Shown: piece by piece, positions 24,198-35,479 of the stretch
How positions within the stretch are numbered: the stretch's first letter is position 1
Layout of the letters: every line of letters begins with the position of its first letter
Assembly (NCBI GenBank): GCA_010279815.1
Contig: QEOQ01000508.1
Span: 6,936-70,935 of the forward strand
Direction: 5' to 3'
Length of the DNA stretch: 64,000 bases
Source: Brachionus plicatilis
Taxonomy: Eukaryota; Rotifera; Eurotatoria; Ploima; Brachionidae
Notes under the pieces: generated by a model
The model's database searches: none
Seen by the model: the letters and a program-made list of their open reading frames with translations, nothing else
What the model was told of the DNA's origin: nothing
Made by a program: the position numbers and the translations under genes

Positions 24198-25820
24198 AAA
24201 GAAATATGTTTGTTACATTAAGATTTGTTTAATTAAATTTTTTAAATTTGTTGTTTTGGTTTTGTATATTCAAAAAATTCTAATTAAAATATTATTATGT
24301 AAAATATTATAATATTAAAATAAATCCAATTTGTCCAAGAATAAGGATCTTGTTTGAATAAAATTTTGTACTAATATTTCTTTTATTGCATTTCTAAGAT
24401 TTGGATTTAAGATTTCTGTGAAAAATTTTTAATCTTTAAAACATCCGCAGATTATTTTGAGTTAATTCTTTAAAATTTTATTTTTACCTGCAATGCCGCG
24501 CTAAATGTTAAAATTTCATTTTGCATTTGAAAAACAAAAAATTAATAAATAAATGATACATTTTTTAAAATTATAAAAAAAATTTATTAAAAAATGTACA
24601 AATTTATCGAAATTTTTTCATTTTTTTCTTGACTACTTTTAGATACTTGATTAAGAAATTTTTTAAAGAAAATATTTAATATTTATATTGAGTGTAGAGC
24701 TTGTAATCGACTAAAATTTTTTAATCGATTTAAGTAAGTCATTACTGTATGTATTTGAAATTTTTTTTATAGAAAAACTAACTTAAAATTGTATTTAAAT
24801 ATATTTGGAATAACTGTATTAAAATATGTCATCAGTTAAAATCTTTATTATTTGAAAGGTAAATATTTTCAACTAAAAAAGAAAATAATCAATATTCAAA
24901 TATAAGATTTTTAATAATCTATTTTCATTATAATTAAATTCAATAAAATTTTTTTTATGTTTTTTCAGAATTTTTTATTAAAAAAAATAGTAATTATCCC
25001 TTTTTTCGTGCATTAATAAGCGAAGTAAAATTGAGGCAAATAATAAATTTGTTGTATGTTAAAAATTTTTAGAGAAAACTTTATTGCTAAATATACGAGT
25101 TTAAATTTTTAGTTTCGATGTTTGAATTAATTTTGAAATGCATTAAATTATGTATTTTTTTTTTTCAATTTACATCGTCGATCGAAATGATTCAAATATA
25201 ATTTAATTTCCCTTACAGCATATTTTCGTTTAGTAATACAAAATCGACCAGGAAAATAACTATTTAACTTAAAGATATTAAAAATGATGACAATGCTTAC
25301 ACAACAAAAAATTTCCACTATCAACTAATTTTTGACATTCTCTTAGCTATTAATTGAGTCCAATAGATTTACCTTTGCAAAAATTTGTTGACTATTTTTT
25401 GAAGCTTGTTTAGACTTGCTTCCAAAATGAAAAGTATTTAAATTAATAAATTTCTATTTTAAATTTGCTTAGAAATTTAGATTAAATAGAATTATTAAGA
25501 CAAAAATTAAGTCGATTTTTGATCAATGATCGAGTATTTTATCTTCGACAAGTGACTCAAAATTTCAATTTATATAAAGTAAGTTAATTTGGTTTTATTC
25601 AACATTTAAAAAAGACATGTTCATAAAAAATGTAAAAAAACTGTATATATTGAAATTATTTAATAGGAATCAGTTAATTTCAATTTTTTAATATATGTTA
25701 ACTAAGTGTCCTTAATTTATAATTTTCACATTCTAGAGTAAAAATCTCTTCAAAAACTCTTTGATTGAAAATTCCGAAACTAAAATTTAAAAAAAAAAAT
25801 TGCTCATTATCATCCATTAG
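24198..25820. other. Spacer between the tandem dsRBD genes
   Basis: About 1.6 kb, AT-rich, non-coding on both strands. No terminal repeats or transposon remnant seen that would explain the duplication. Confidence 0.45.
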
Positions 25821-27079
25821 ATGTCATTTACAACACTACAGTCGAAAAAATCAGACACAATTACTCTGCCAGCGGTGAAAGCCGCTAGTCAACTTTTCAA
25901 AGAGTCAAATAGTAAAAGTTTTCGAACTCCAATAAGTCTTCTTCAAGAAATATGCACCAAGTCTCTATGCGCTTCTCCGGCTTATGAGCTGTTAGATACC
26001 GAGGGAAAGGTACATCAGCCAACCTTTGTTTATAAATGCACGCTAAATCACGAAATACAAGCAATCGGCAAGAGCAACACTAAAAAAAGAGCCAAGCACT
26101 TAGCTGCCTTGGGGGTTTTAAATCAAATACGGCTAAATAATATGAATGTAAATAATGAACTTTCAGCTACACTCGAAGAACTAATGTATGTTAAATAAGA
26201 AATTTTAAATTTTCTTATTTTTTTAAAAGCAAAATTCTTTAGAAATAGTTTACACGATTTGGATTTGGAGGAAAATCCGTCTGTTATATTGAGCAAATCT
26301 CATGAGCCAGAGGCCAAACAGCTACCATTTAACGAAAATGGTGCCGATTTGTCAAACATTCAAATTTCTTCGGAAGAAGATTTGGATTCAATAAAAGAAA
26401 GTGTTGCCAAATGTGAAAATCCTGTTGGTGAACTGATTGAAATCGCCAATAGGTTCGCAATGCGTCCGCCTGAGTTTGACTATGGTGATGAAGAAGGTCC
26501 TCCTCACAATAGACAATTTTTGTGCACAGTCAGATTTGGAGATTTAAGAGAGAGCGCGTCTGCAAGAACCAAAAAATTGGCAAAAAAATATGCAGCCTTA
26601 CGGCTTTTGTTTTGTGTAAAAGCTAGTGGCTTGTTTACTGTCAACACTGATGGAAAACAAAAGAATCCAATTGATGATATGAACTTTACCAAATCTAGCT
26701 TAAATAAAAAATTTGCTGTCAACATTTTTAATCAATTAAAAAACAGCAAAAATCCAACTATTATCTCTATTTTATCTAATGATCTTGACAGAGTTTCTTG
26801 TCCCAAACTGTTAGACAACCTTGCTAAAGAAGAAAAATTCGAATATGAAATATATAGTATTCCTACTAATACAGGTAAATAAGTGGTTAAAATTAAAAAA
26901 TTTTTTTTTTTCATTTTTTGATATTTTTAGGGAGTCAAGTTTTTGCTGTGGATGTTAAAACAAATCCGCACTTAACATATGGAGGCTATGGGCCTACGAA
27001 AAAGGATGCGGTATCTCAAGCTATTTTTTACACGCTCAATCACATTAAAGTAATGTGCTCTAGAGGAAAGTTAAAATAA
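25821..27079 (+). CDS. Three-dsRBD protein, TARBP2/PRKRA/Loquacious-like, copy B
   Basis: Three exons (25821-26185, 26243-26874, 26931-27079) join in frame to 381 residues. A 38-residue N-terminal extension precedes dsRBD1 (TPISLLQEICTKS ... KKRAKHLAALGVL). dsRBD2 starts at NPVGELIEIANRFAM and has ARTKKLAKKYAAL. The third domain ends in YGGYGPTKKDAVSQAIFYTL, without the basic RNA-contact motif. The layout, the intron positions relative to the domains and the intron phases (2 then 1) match copy A, so the pair arose by tandem duplication. Sequence divergence is large, so the event is old or the copies have specialised. Role in Dicer-linked RNA silencing is inferred. Confidence 0.87.
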
Positions 27080-28387
27080 CTGTACTCAATCAAGAGTTTT
27101 AAAAATTTCGCTTTTAGTATCGATGCGAATTTGAATTTTTAAAAATTTAATTTTAATATTTAAAAAATTTATTTTTGAAAATTGTTTAATTTAAGAAAAA
27201 AAATCATAATAAAAAATTTTTAACTGCTTTTTATTTTATATAATCAGAAAATAAATTTTATCTCCAAACGATTAAAGAGTAAGAATTGAAGACCAGACTA
27301 GGGATGTCAAAATTACTTTTATGTATATTGTTATTGTTTTAACAATTAAATCTTAAAAAATAGAAGCCACTCGGCAAATTGAAGTTTCAGATCAAATTTT
27401 AAGATCAAAGATTTTAGATCAAAACGATCTTTTAAAATTTTAAAACTTAATTAATCTAATGATTTTAATAATTTTTAAGAAATAAATACTAAACATTACT
27501 AGACATGTCATGTCTAATAATGGTTCATTATCAAATTAACATCAAAATGATTAATCTCTAATTTATTTAACAAAAACAAAATTATCTAAATAATTCAGGT
27601 TAAGTTAATTCCCAAATTCAAATTTATAACTTTTAAATCCTTTCATTCAAGCTGAAATAATTTTATTTTTCTACTTTAATACATTTTAAATTTTAAAACA
27701 GTTAATTTTTTTGTCTTTAAAGTAAGTTTTCATTAAAATCAATTAAAATATTTAAACCTATTAAAGTTCAATAAAAAAAGACATTTTAAAATTTTAAATA
27801 TGAAAATAAACTTGACATGACATGTAAAGTAATTGCTTTGGAAAAAATTTATTTTTTCTCTATTATTAAAAAAAATATTACAATTTATATTTTGATCTTT
27901 TGATCTTGATCTCAAACTTCAATTTGCCAGCCACTCTTCAGGTCTCAATAGCTTTATTTGAATCATGAAGAAGTCTAGATGTAGCTTTTCAGATATATAA
28001 ACTGCCATTATATTTTATAGCTTTTGAAAATTCTGCTCCTACAGTGGTGATTTGGCAATTTAAATTAAATTGTCGCCGACTTGTTAATTTAAATTTTTAA
28101 TTCGACTATAAAGTGTAAATCATTCGCAAAAATTATTAACTTTTAAAGTAATTTCGTTTCAAATGAATTTTTATTTAAGAAATATTTTAATTTATTTTGT
28201 TCTAAATCTATTTTGTTAATCAATTGTTTTTGGATTGTAATTAATAGAAACCCGATAAAAATCTAATCTTAATAATTACAAATTATTGAAAGGAAATTAT
28301 CGATGAGAACACAAAGTCAAAAATAAAAAAAAAATTCTTTTAATTTTATATATCTCTTAAAATTTCAAAATAATTTATTCATTAAAA
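27080..28387. other. Intergenic region with a complete MITE
   Basis: The main content is the element at 27373-27928 listed separately. The rest is AT-rich and non-coding. At 28040 a TA is followed by CAGTGGTGATTT, which recurs inverted at 29807-29818. Confidence 0.5.
27373..27928. mobile_element. MITE with 8-bp target-site duplication (hAT-type)
   Basis: Terminal inverted repeats begin GGCAAATTGAAGTTT at the left and end AAACTTCAATTTGCC at the right, continuing with AGATCAA-rich sequence. The element is flanked on both sides by AGCCACTC (27365-27372 and 27929-27936), a perfect 8-base duplication as made by hAT transposases. It has no coding capacity. An internal near-palindrome AGACATGTCATGTCT is present. 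A related partial copy sits in NBAS intron 4. Confidence 0.85.
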
Positions 28388-30597
28388 TTAATTTGTATTA
28401 TCCAGATTTGTTGATTCAACCTTTTTAATTGAGAAAAAAACATATCTTTTAAAAATCAAATAAATTAGATAGAAAAAAATTTCGCTTATTTCTATTAAAC
28501 TCATAACACTAATTCCTAGAAAAAGTCCTAAAATTCCTCCAACATTTGCAAATAAGGCATCAGCTTTAAGCTCAGGATATTCTTCGATTAAATTATAATA
28601 CATTTGTTCGTAATAAACATTGATCATTAGAATTGTTTGTTGCAGCTCAGTGAATGTAGAGTTTTTTAAAGAAAAAAAGCCTGAGAAAATAGTTGAATTA
28701 TTCAAAATTGATGTGTACCACTTGATTGGATATTTAGCAGTTGACACTTGAGTATTATACTTTACTTGAAAACATTCATTTGGACAATTTTTGTAGCATT
28801 TTTCTATTTCAGTACCATTGAAAAATACATTCTCTTCGAAGTGAATGCAAAGTAATTGATCTATTGTCTCACAACCAGTTAAATTAACAGATGAATTATC
28901 AGGTCTTGGCAAGCTCAAACTAAAGCATTCACATCTTTTCATAAAATATTCCTGGAGACAAACTTTAAGACAATAGTTTTGACTATATTTTGTCATGTTT
29001 GGGTATCTCTCAGTAATTATTTGAAGCAAAGAGTTTCTTTTTAGATTTTTTTCAGAGCGATGATTTTCAATACAGTTACTATATGGATAAGTCTTTCGTT
29101 TAATCATTGTCCGAGAGATTGCTATATTAGTTTGAGATCCGACGCTTACATCAATACCATTTTCATTAGTAAAAGGAATATCACTTTGATTATGAATTAT
29201 TAGTCTCATTCCAGCTTTATAAGTATACTGTTGTTGTAAATCCAAGTCACCAATGTAGAGCTCAAGGCGCAGTCCATTCCTCCATCCGGATTTTTTAGAT
29301 TTAATCACATTATTTTTATCTCCATTAAACCGATAGCAATTTCCGTAATGATAATCATGAAAGTGTTCAAAATCTTTTTCTTCACATTTTACTCCTTGAT
29401 AGCTTAAAATAAAATAAATTAATCTTAAAATTCAAAACGGCCAATTAAAAATTCAAAATTTTTTGAAAAAATGTCTTTTTTTTCCAAAAATCGAAAAATT
29501 AAGACAGTTTTTTTTTTATAAATTGGTCAAAAAAATAGTTATTTTTAAATTGTTATAAAAAAAGCTTTCTTAAATTTTCGATTTTTGGAAAAAAAAGACA
29601 TTTTTCAAAAAATTTTGAATTTTTAATTGGCTGTTTTGAATTTTACCAAATTTTATCAAAATTATCTCAAAATCCTGAAAATTTACGTAATTTTTCGTAA
29701 AATACTTCTTTTTCACTTTTCGGATTTTACGTTAATTTACGTAAAATGTGGTAAAATTTGGTTAATTTACGGTATTTTACGTAATTTTTCGTAAAATACT
29801 GTTATGAAATCACCACTGTATAAACTAGAAAAATAGTTTCTAGTTTTTTAAGAAAATATTCTATGAAAAATAAATTTAAAATAAAAAAAATTGAACGTAT
29901 TTATTGATTTTTAAGATTAAAAATTTTCTTAATAATCATTCCTAATTAATTTGTTTCATAATTGAAAACATTAAAATTTTTTAAAATTTAAGGCAAATAA
30001 AAAAAAATTGTAATCAAGTGCTTTAAGATATCAATTATCAAATTTTTTAAATTAAAATTTACCGACAACTTATTAACATTTGACTTAAATAAAATCCATT
30101 GTAATACAAATCAAACTGACCCTTTAAACTTTCGGTTTGAAATGTTGATTTAAAATAGTCAGCTGCAATATCAACAAAGTCGATTGGTTCATAACTTTCT
30201 AGGCTAATATTTTTTTCCGTCAATATTCTATTCATATCTTCTCTAGCTATTTTTCCATCATATGCATTTAAATTACATATAACCACAGCTGGATAATAAG
30301 CGGGTGCTTCATAGACAATTTTTAAACTTGTCAATACGTTAAACTCAAAAAAAAGTGTGATTATTAACACGACTTGATATATGCAATAGCTTATGCTAGA
30401 AACTAAAATTAAACCCCAGAATATCTTTTTAAAGAGTCTATTTGTTCCAAAAACATTTTTAAAACCATGTGCCGAAGTGTCCTTACTAAAGAAAATAATC
30501 TTTATTATAAAATTATTTTAAACAAAAGGTATTAATTTAACCTCCATTGAATGAATTTGTTTAAAATATCATTTTGATTTTTCTTGGAATTATCCAT
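28388..30597 (-). CDS. DEG/ENaC-family sodium channel subunit
   Basis: Three exons on the minus strand: 30597-30542, 30485-30063 and 29402-28388, in frame to 497 residues. The N-terminus contains TSAHGFKNVFG with the His-Gly gating motif, then TM1 (FWGLILVSSISYCIYQVV). The extracellular part has the post-TM1 PAVVICNLNAYDG block, YGNCYRFN, and the cysteine-rich region (NYCLKVCLQEYFMKRCECF, CYKNCPNECF). The C-terminal end has ALFANVGGILGLFLGISVMS with the G-x-S selectivity filter (GIS) in TM2. The length and order are typical of FMRFamide-gated, BASIC or degenerin channels; gating stimulus unknown. Intron 2 (660 bases) contains a fold-back element and TTACGTAA-rich sequence. Confidence 0.9.
29427..29644. 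repeat. Long fold-back element in the DEG/ENaC intron
   Basis: Two arms of about 75 bases are near-perfect reverse complements (left starts AAAATTCAAAACGGCCAATT, right ends AATTGGCTGTTTTGAATTTT) with a central spacer of about 60 bases. No coding content. Probably a MITE or snapback repeat. Confidence 0.75.
29681..29804. repeat. Cluster of TTACGTAA-related palindromes
   Basis: Repeated TTACGTAA, TTTACGTAAAA and TTTTTCGTAAAATAC strings within about 125 bases, including a near-identical pair of TTACGTAATTTTTCGTAAAA units about 100 bases apart. Similar motif use is seen in the element at 45108-45533. Confidence 0.6.
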
Positions 30598-31039
30598 CTA
30601 TGATACTTAGACTTACTTTATTTTTCGATTATGTTTTTTTGTTAATACTTTTATTTAAGAAATAGAAATTATTTCATGAAAAAATAATTGCTAAATATTT
30701 TCTTAAAATTTTAAGAGAAGATTTAGCAATTTAATTATTTTAATGTTTCCTTAAGTTTTATTTTTAGGGATCAGTTTAAATTTTTTATTTTTTTTACTCT
30801 TAAGGTAACATTAATTATTTTTATTACTTTTTAAGTTTTTAAAAGAAAAATTGCAGCTAACTCAATTTTTCTTTTAAAAACTTAATTAATGAGCAAAATT
30901 AATTTTCTAGCAAACACAATAAAAGATTGACTTTTATGGAAAAAATCTTTTGACGAATAAAAAAGATTAATGCAGGATAAAAAAACATTTTTTATAGAAT
31001 ATAAACAAATAAAATTTTATTAGGATAAATAAATTATTC
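30598..31039. other. Spacer upstream of the DEG/ENaC gene
   Basis: AT-rich with a hairpin-like stretch (TTTTAAAAGAAAAATT and its partner near 30836-30890). Probably carries the channel promoter. No gene seen. Confidence 0.4.
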
Positions 31040-32345
31040 TTATTATGGATTTGTTCCAAAGAAAGGATGTGTTACAAACCTTCTTGAAACGCATGATATT
31101 ATCAATACTGAGTTGGTAAAAGGTAACAGTGTGGATGAAATTCTATTAGACTTCTCAAAGGCTTTTGATACTGTACCGCATCAACGACTTCTTCATAAAC
31201 TACGTGGATATGAGTTAGGTGAGAAAATAGTAAGGTGGTTCGAAGACTTTTTGAGCATGAGAACTCAGCGAGTTGTTCTTGGTGATGTAGTTTCTAGATG
31301 ATCAGAGGTGCTAAATGGAGTTCGGCAAGGGTCTGTACTTGGACCCCTGCTATTTGTTCTGTAGATAAATGACCTACCTGACTACGTTTCAAATAAAAAG
31401 GAATTGTATATAGATGACTCGAAATTACTCGGCATAATTAATAAAGTTTATGAGAGAGCGATGTTACAGAAAGATTTGGATGCAGTCAATGGATAGAGAT
31501 TTGGCGTATGGGACTCTGTGCTGATTAATATAAAGATTAATTCCTAGCATTTCGGCAGACTAAATGCAAGGCATGAATTAATACAAAAAAGCAACTAAAA
31601 TGTTAAAGTAGCGACCAGAGAGTGTGAGAGGGATCTTGGAGTGAAAAGTGCTTGTGTGAAAGCGAGTAGGGTATTTGGAATGCTAAAGCGAACGTTTAAA
31701 AGTAGAGAGGAAGGGCTGTGGGTAAGTTTGTATATATCCATGATGAGATCTCACCTAGATTGCGCAGTGCAGGTTTGGAATCCAAGTATGAAAGGGGATG
31801 TGAATGCGTTAGAAAAGGTGCAAGAGAGGGCTACAAAAATACCTTTGTCTCTAAGAAGCATGTCGTATGAAATGAGGTTGACATTGGAACTTTTCTATTC
31901 CATTCGCTAATTTGTACATTTCAATCAAGTCCCCTCTTACTCTTCTTTCACTCAGTTTTTTCAGTCCTAATTTCGTCAACCTCATTTCATACGACATGCT
32001 TCTTAGAGACAAAGGTATTTTTGTATCCCTCTCCTCGGTCAAGAATCTTGTGAATAGATCAGAAAACAAGGGTCCAGTCGGAGCGTTAAGATGAAATAGC
32101 ATCAGAATTCAGAGAGAAAGTTTCCCAGCTCAAATTATAAGTGCCGAACACGAATTTTTCTCAAACAGAGAAGTTCCGCGTTGGAATAAGTTGCCAGAAA
32201 ATGTGGCGAAATCTAAGTCAATTGCTAATTTTAAAATGGCTTTAGATAGTTTCAATGGAATCGGCTGCTACAGCTCTTCACGGCCAATCGGCGGTGATGG
32301 GCTCAGACACTCTACATGTTGGATGTCGCAGCAATAACTACTACT
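31040..32345 (+). mobile_element. Dead non-LTR retrotransposon (CR1/Jockey-like), rearranged
   Basis: Reverse-transcriptase blocks are readable in order: GFVPKKGCVTNLLE, LDFSKAFDTVPHQRLLHKL, NGVRQGSVLGPLLF, YIDDSKLLG, and the C-terminal VWNPSMKGDVNALEKVQERA. Several in-frame stops (before SEVLNGVRQG, in the FVL-INDLP block and beyond) and a YADD box changed to YIDD-like show that it is dead. From about 31882 to 32100 the sequence continues on the opposite strand, then returns to sense with REVPRWNKLPENV and ends in a (CTA)n tail at 32338-32357. 5' truncation and a simple-repeat 3' tail fit target-primed integration. Confidence 0.85.
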
Positions 32346-32496
32346 ACTACTACTACTAGTTATAGAATAAAAAAAATAATAGCATGAAATTAAGTCATTA
32401 AAGTATTAGAAAAAATCTCATAGAATAAAACACGTCTCATTATAGCATAGAACACTCAAGATCTTTAACTTACTTAGCACATTTTCGGCTTATTTA

Positions 32497-32636
32497 TCAT
32501 ATTCAGTATTTTCATTATTAACTGAAAGACAAGCTGAAGATTGGGCAACACTAAATGGAGCATGAACAACTGGAGCTGCACGAATATCTACTTACCTTTG
32601 AGTTGGAGTTCGAATACGATTATCGTAATATTCTAA
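32497..32636 (-). pseudogene. Exon-like fragment of unknown origin
   Basis: Minus strand: after an acceptor-like TTTCTTTAG comes EYYDNRIRTPTQR, a TAA that could equally be part of a GTAAGT donor, then VDIRAAPVVHAPFSVAQSS and a stop. The composition is more gene-like than the surroundings. An upstream in-line piece reads SWKMKNRRRLL. I do not recognise the protein. Could be a broken gene remnant or chance. Confidence 0.25.
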
Positions 32637-32859
32637 AGAAAAAATTTATTCGCCAAAAGACGTCGTCTATTTTTCATTTTCCAAGAAGCAAAGTTAATGA
32701 AAAAAAATTGTTTAATTCAAGCTAAAAAATGTTATAAAAAAGTGTCAAATTCAATGAAATAAAATTTTAATTAAGCTTTTCTGATTCTAAATTAAATTTG
32801 AAAAAAATATCAATTTATGAATGTTCAAAATTTTCAAAACAATTTCAGTTAATACTTAA

Positions 32860-34150
32860 GATGTTTTAAATTGAAAAAAAAGATAATGGATTATTGCGAC
32901 AGTTATTTTCTAATGTTATTTAAAAGAGACTTGAAAAGCATTTTAAAATTTAGGAATTGTTTTTAATGGTCGTTTATCTAAAAATTCGATTTGAATTTCA
33001 TTTAAATCGAAGTGGCCCTCAATTTGATTATTTGAACCTTAAAAAAATTAAGAATTAACATCTCAAGGGCTGTTCAATTTATTTACTTAAATCCAAAAAA
33101 TTAAATGAGAAATTAATTAATTAAGAGATTTTAAAATTTTAGCTCGAAAAGAATCACCGATTAAAAACAAAAAGCAACCGTGTAAAATCTGAAAAATTTT
33201 TCAATGTTGGTTAAATATGTTGCAGATAAGATAGTTTTAATTTTATCTTAGCAATTATTTTTTTAGTTATAAATTTATTTTTAACTGCAATTTAAAAAAA
33301 GTGGTAAAGATGTTTACGAGAATTTTTGAAATTTTATAAAAATCAAATTTTGCATAAATAAAGAATGAAACTTCCTTAATGATAACATTTTTTATTACTT
33401 AAATTGAATGTAAATTTGACTATTTTATTAACTAATTAATTCAAACTAAAACTCAAGCCTCTTTAAAAAAATTTTAAAAAATTGATATTTTTCGGATTTT
33501 AGTTTTTTTTGGAAATTCAAAAATCACTTTTATCTCCATTTATTTTTTTAGTTAACGTAATTTCTTAAAACTAAGCTAAAAAATTTAAACATAAATTGAT
33601 AACTTTTTAATGAGATTAAATTTCAATCAAGCTCCATAGCTTGTAAATTTGGGTAAATTTGAAAGAGAAAAAATTAAAATTTATTATTCAAAATATTTGT
33701 AAAATTAAAAAAAAAATACAGCTGAAGATTTTTTAAATCAAAAAAAAGAGGATGGACCATTGTTACATTTTGTTTCAAAATTATTTAACAAAACTGAAAA
33801 AGCATTCTTAAATTAAGCAATCGTTTTAAAAATGGTAGTTTCTTTAAGAGAATTTGATTTTAATTTCATTTTGAATCAAAATGGGCCTCAATTAGATTTT
33901 TTGAATCTTGTCAATTTAATAAACCTCTCGGATTTTGTTCAAAATGTTAAAGTAGCTTTAAATAAAAATTAAAAAATAATGAGAAACTTAAAACTTTTAG
34001 CCTGGAAAAAATCGCCCTTCCGACAAAAAAAGAAGTACTGGAAAAATTAAAAATTTAGCTTTTATGTTTAAATATGTTGCAGATTATTGTTATGATTTTT
34101 GCTTAGCAGTAATTTTTTAGTAATAAATTTTTTTAAACTCTAATCTAAAA
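32860..34150 (+). repeat. Diverged tandem duplication of about 0.86 kb
   Basis: The stretch 32860-33310 aligns with 33715-34150: both contain an AAAAAAAAGA(T/G)(A/G)ATGGA block, a GGGCCTCAATT or GGCCCTCAATTTGATT block, a TTAAATATGTTGCAGAT block and a final AGTAAT/AATTATTTTTTTAG block in the same order. Exon-like peptides can be read in the second copy (EDFLNQKKEDGPLLHFVSKL and MVVSLREFDFNFILNQNG) with one stop between them, and decayed equivalents in the first copy. Confidence 0.6.
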
Positions 34151-34160
34151 AATCGTTTAG

Positions 34161-35398
34161 ATAGAAGAAAACTCTAAGTTTCTAAATGAACATCGAGAAA
34201 TGGTTTATAGACTTTTATTACAGACTATTAAAATTTATGCTAATATTCGACCAAATGTACCATTTTTATTCATCAAAGTAACCAATCTTTACTCAATAAT
34301 GGAAGAAATCAAATTGATACCTAATTTTTTTGCTGATTTTCACTATAATTTAATGTCTCAAATAATATCTAATGATAAAATGACATTTCTCGATGGAAAA
34401 TTGAAGCTTTTTCAAGTTAATTTGTTTTTTTTCACCCAAAGAATGTGTATTTTCGATAATGGTAATGAATTCGTGGAAAACAGCCTCCAATCTTCTCTTA
34501 AAACTATTTTGGTAACTAGGGATTTATTTTTTGATTTTTTGAAGAGCTTAGAATTCGCAGTTTTACAATCTAAAAATGAAATCAGACAACTCAAAAATTT
34601 TGTATTTAAATCTCTTGGGATAATCGAAATTATTTTGAAATTATTTTTATCAACAAATCAAAGTTTTGAAATAATTGGATATATATCAATTTTGAAAGAA
34701 TCATTCAAAAAAATACTCTCTTTCAAAAATAATGATGAGCAATCGTTTATCATAGTGAATTTAGGGTTTTATTTTTTTAGTTATTTAAAAAAATTGTTTG
34801 TTAAAAGAGATTATGAAATTAATATTCGACTTGAAATACTCGAATTGGCCTTCAAAATAGCCACATATCAACACAAAGCTTTATGTGTAAGAAGTTTTGA
34901 AAAATTAAATTTTATCCTAAATTTTAAAACAAGTCTTTCTATTCATCCAATAATCCAAATATGCCTCAATGTGAGTCTTTAACTGGTTTATTATTCATCA
35001 AGTCAATTGAGGCCTTCAAATTTGTGAATTATATTTTAGTTCTAGGTAAGTTTTGAATAGAATAATTCAACTCTTAAAATAAATATTTTTCATAGAACTA
35101 ATAAGACCAGTTTGTGAAAATATGGAAAAACTATTTCATCTTTATTTTGATTTAGTTAAGCAATTTGTTGATGTGCTTAAAAGCCTTAATAATATCAAAA
35201 CATTGTCACCATTATCAAATAGTATTTCAAACGAAATTAATGACTTAAAAAGTAGTATTTTTTTCTCACTAATTTTTCTTTATTTTCTCGTCCAAAGGTT
35301 TGATTATATCGATGATTGCAGAAATAGGAAACCAAATTCCAATTGATGCCAAAGAGAATTTGAGTAAAATATTGACTTGCGAACTATTTAAAATTTAG
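34161..35398 (+). CDS. Unrecognised helical protein, C-terminal exons
   Basis: Four exons in frame (34161-34970, 35003-35045, 35096-35251, 35298-35398) give 369 residues. The first begins right after a TTTAG acceptor, so the true N-terminus probably lies upstream, perhaps in the duplicated region ending at 34150, where exon-like fragments carry a stop. The protein looks all-alpha and HEAT-like, rich in Phe, Leu, Ile, Lys and Asn, with no catalytic motif I can name. Small introns with good GT..AG sites and frame-keeping phases argue for a real gene, past or present. It ends 82 bases from the convergent SHOC1-like gene. If the upstream exons are truly interrupted, it is a 5'-broken pseudogene. 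Confidence 0.5.
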
Positions 35399-35479
35399 AA
35401 ACAATTATTTTAGAGATTTTATTTAATTTATTCATTTTAGGCAACAAGCTTTTAAAAAATAAAGATATAAACACTATTT

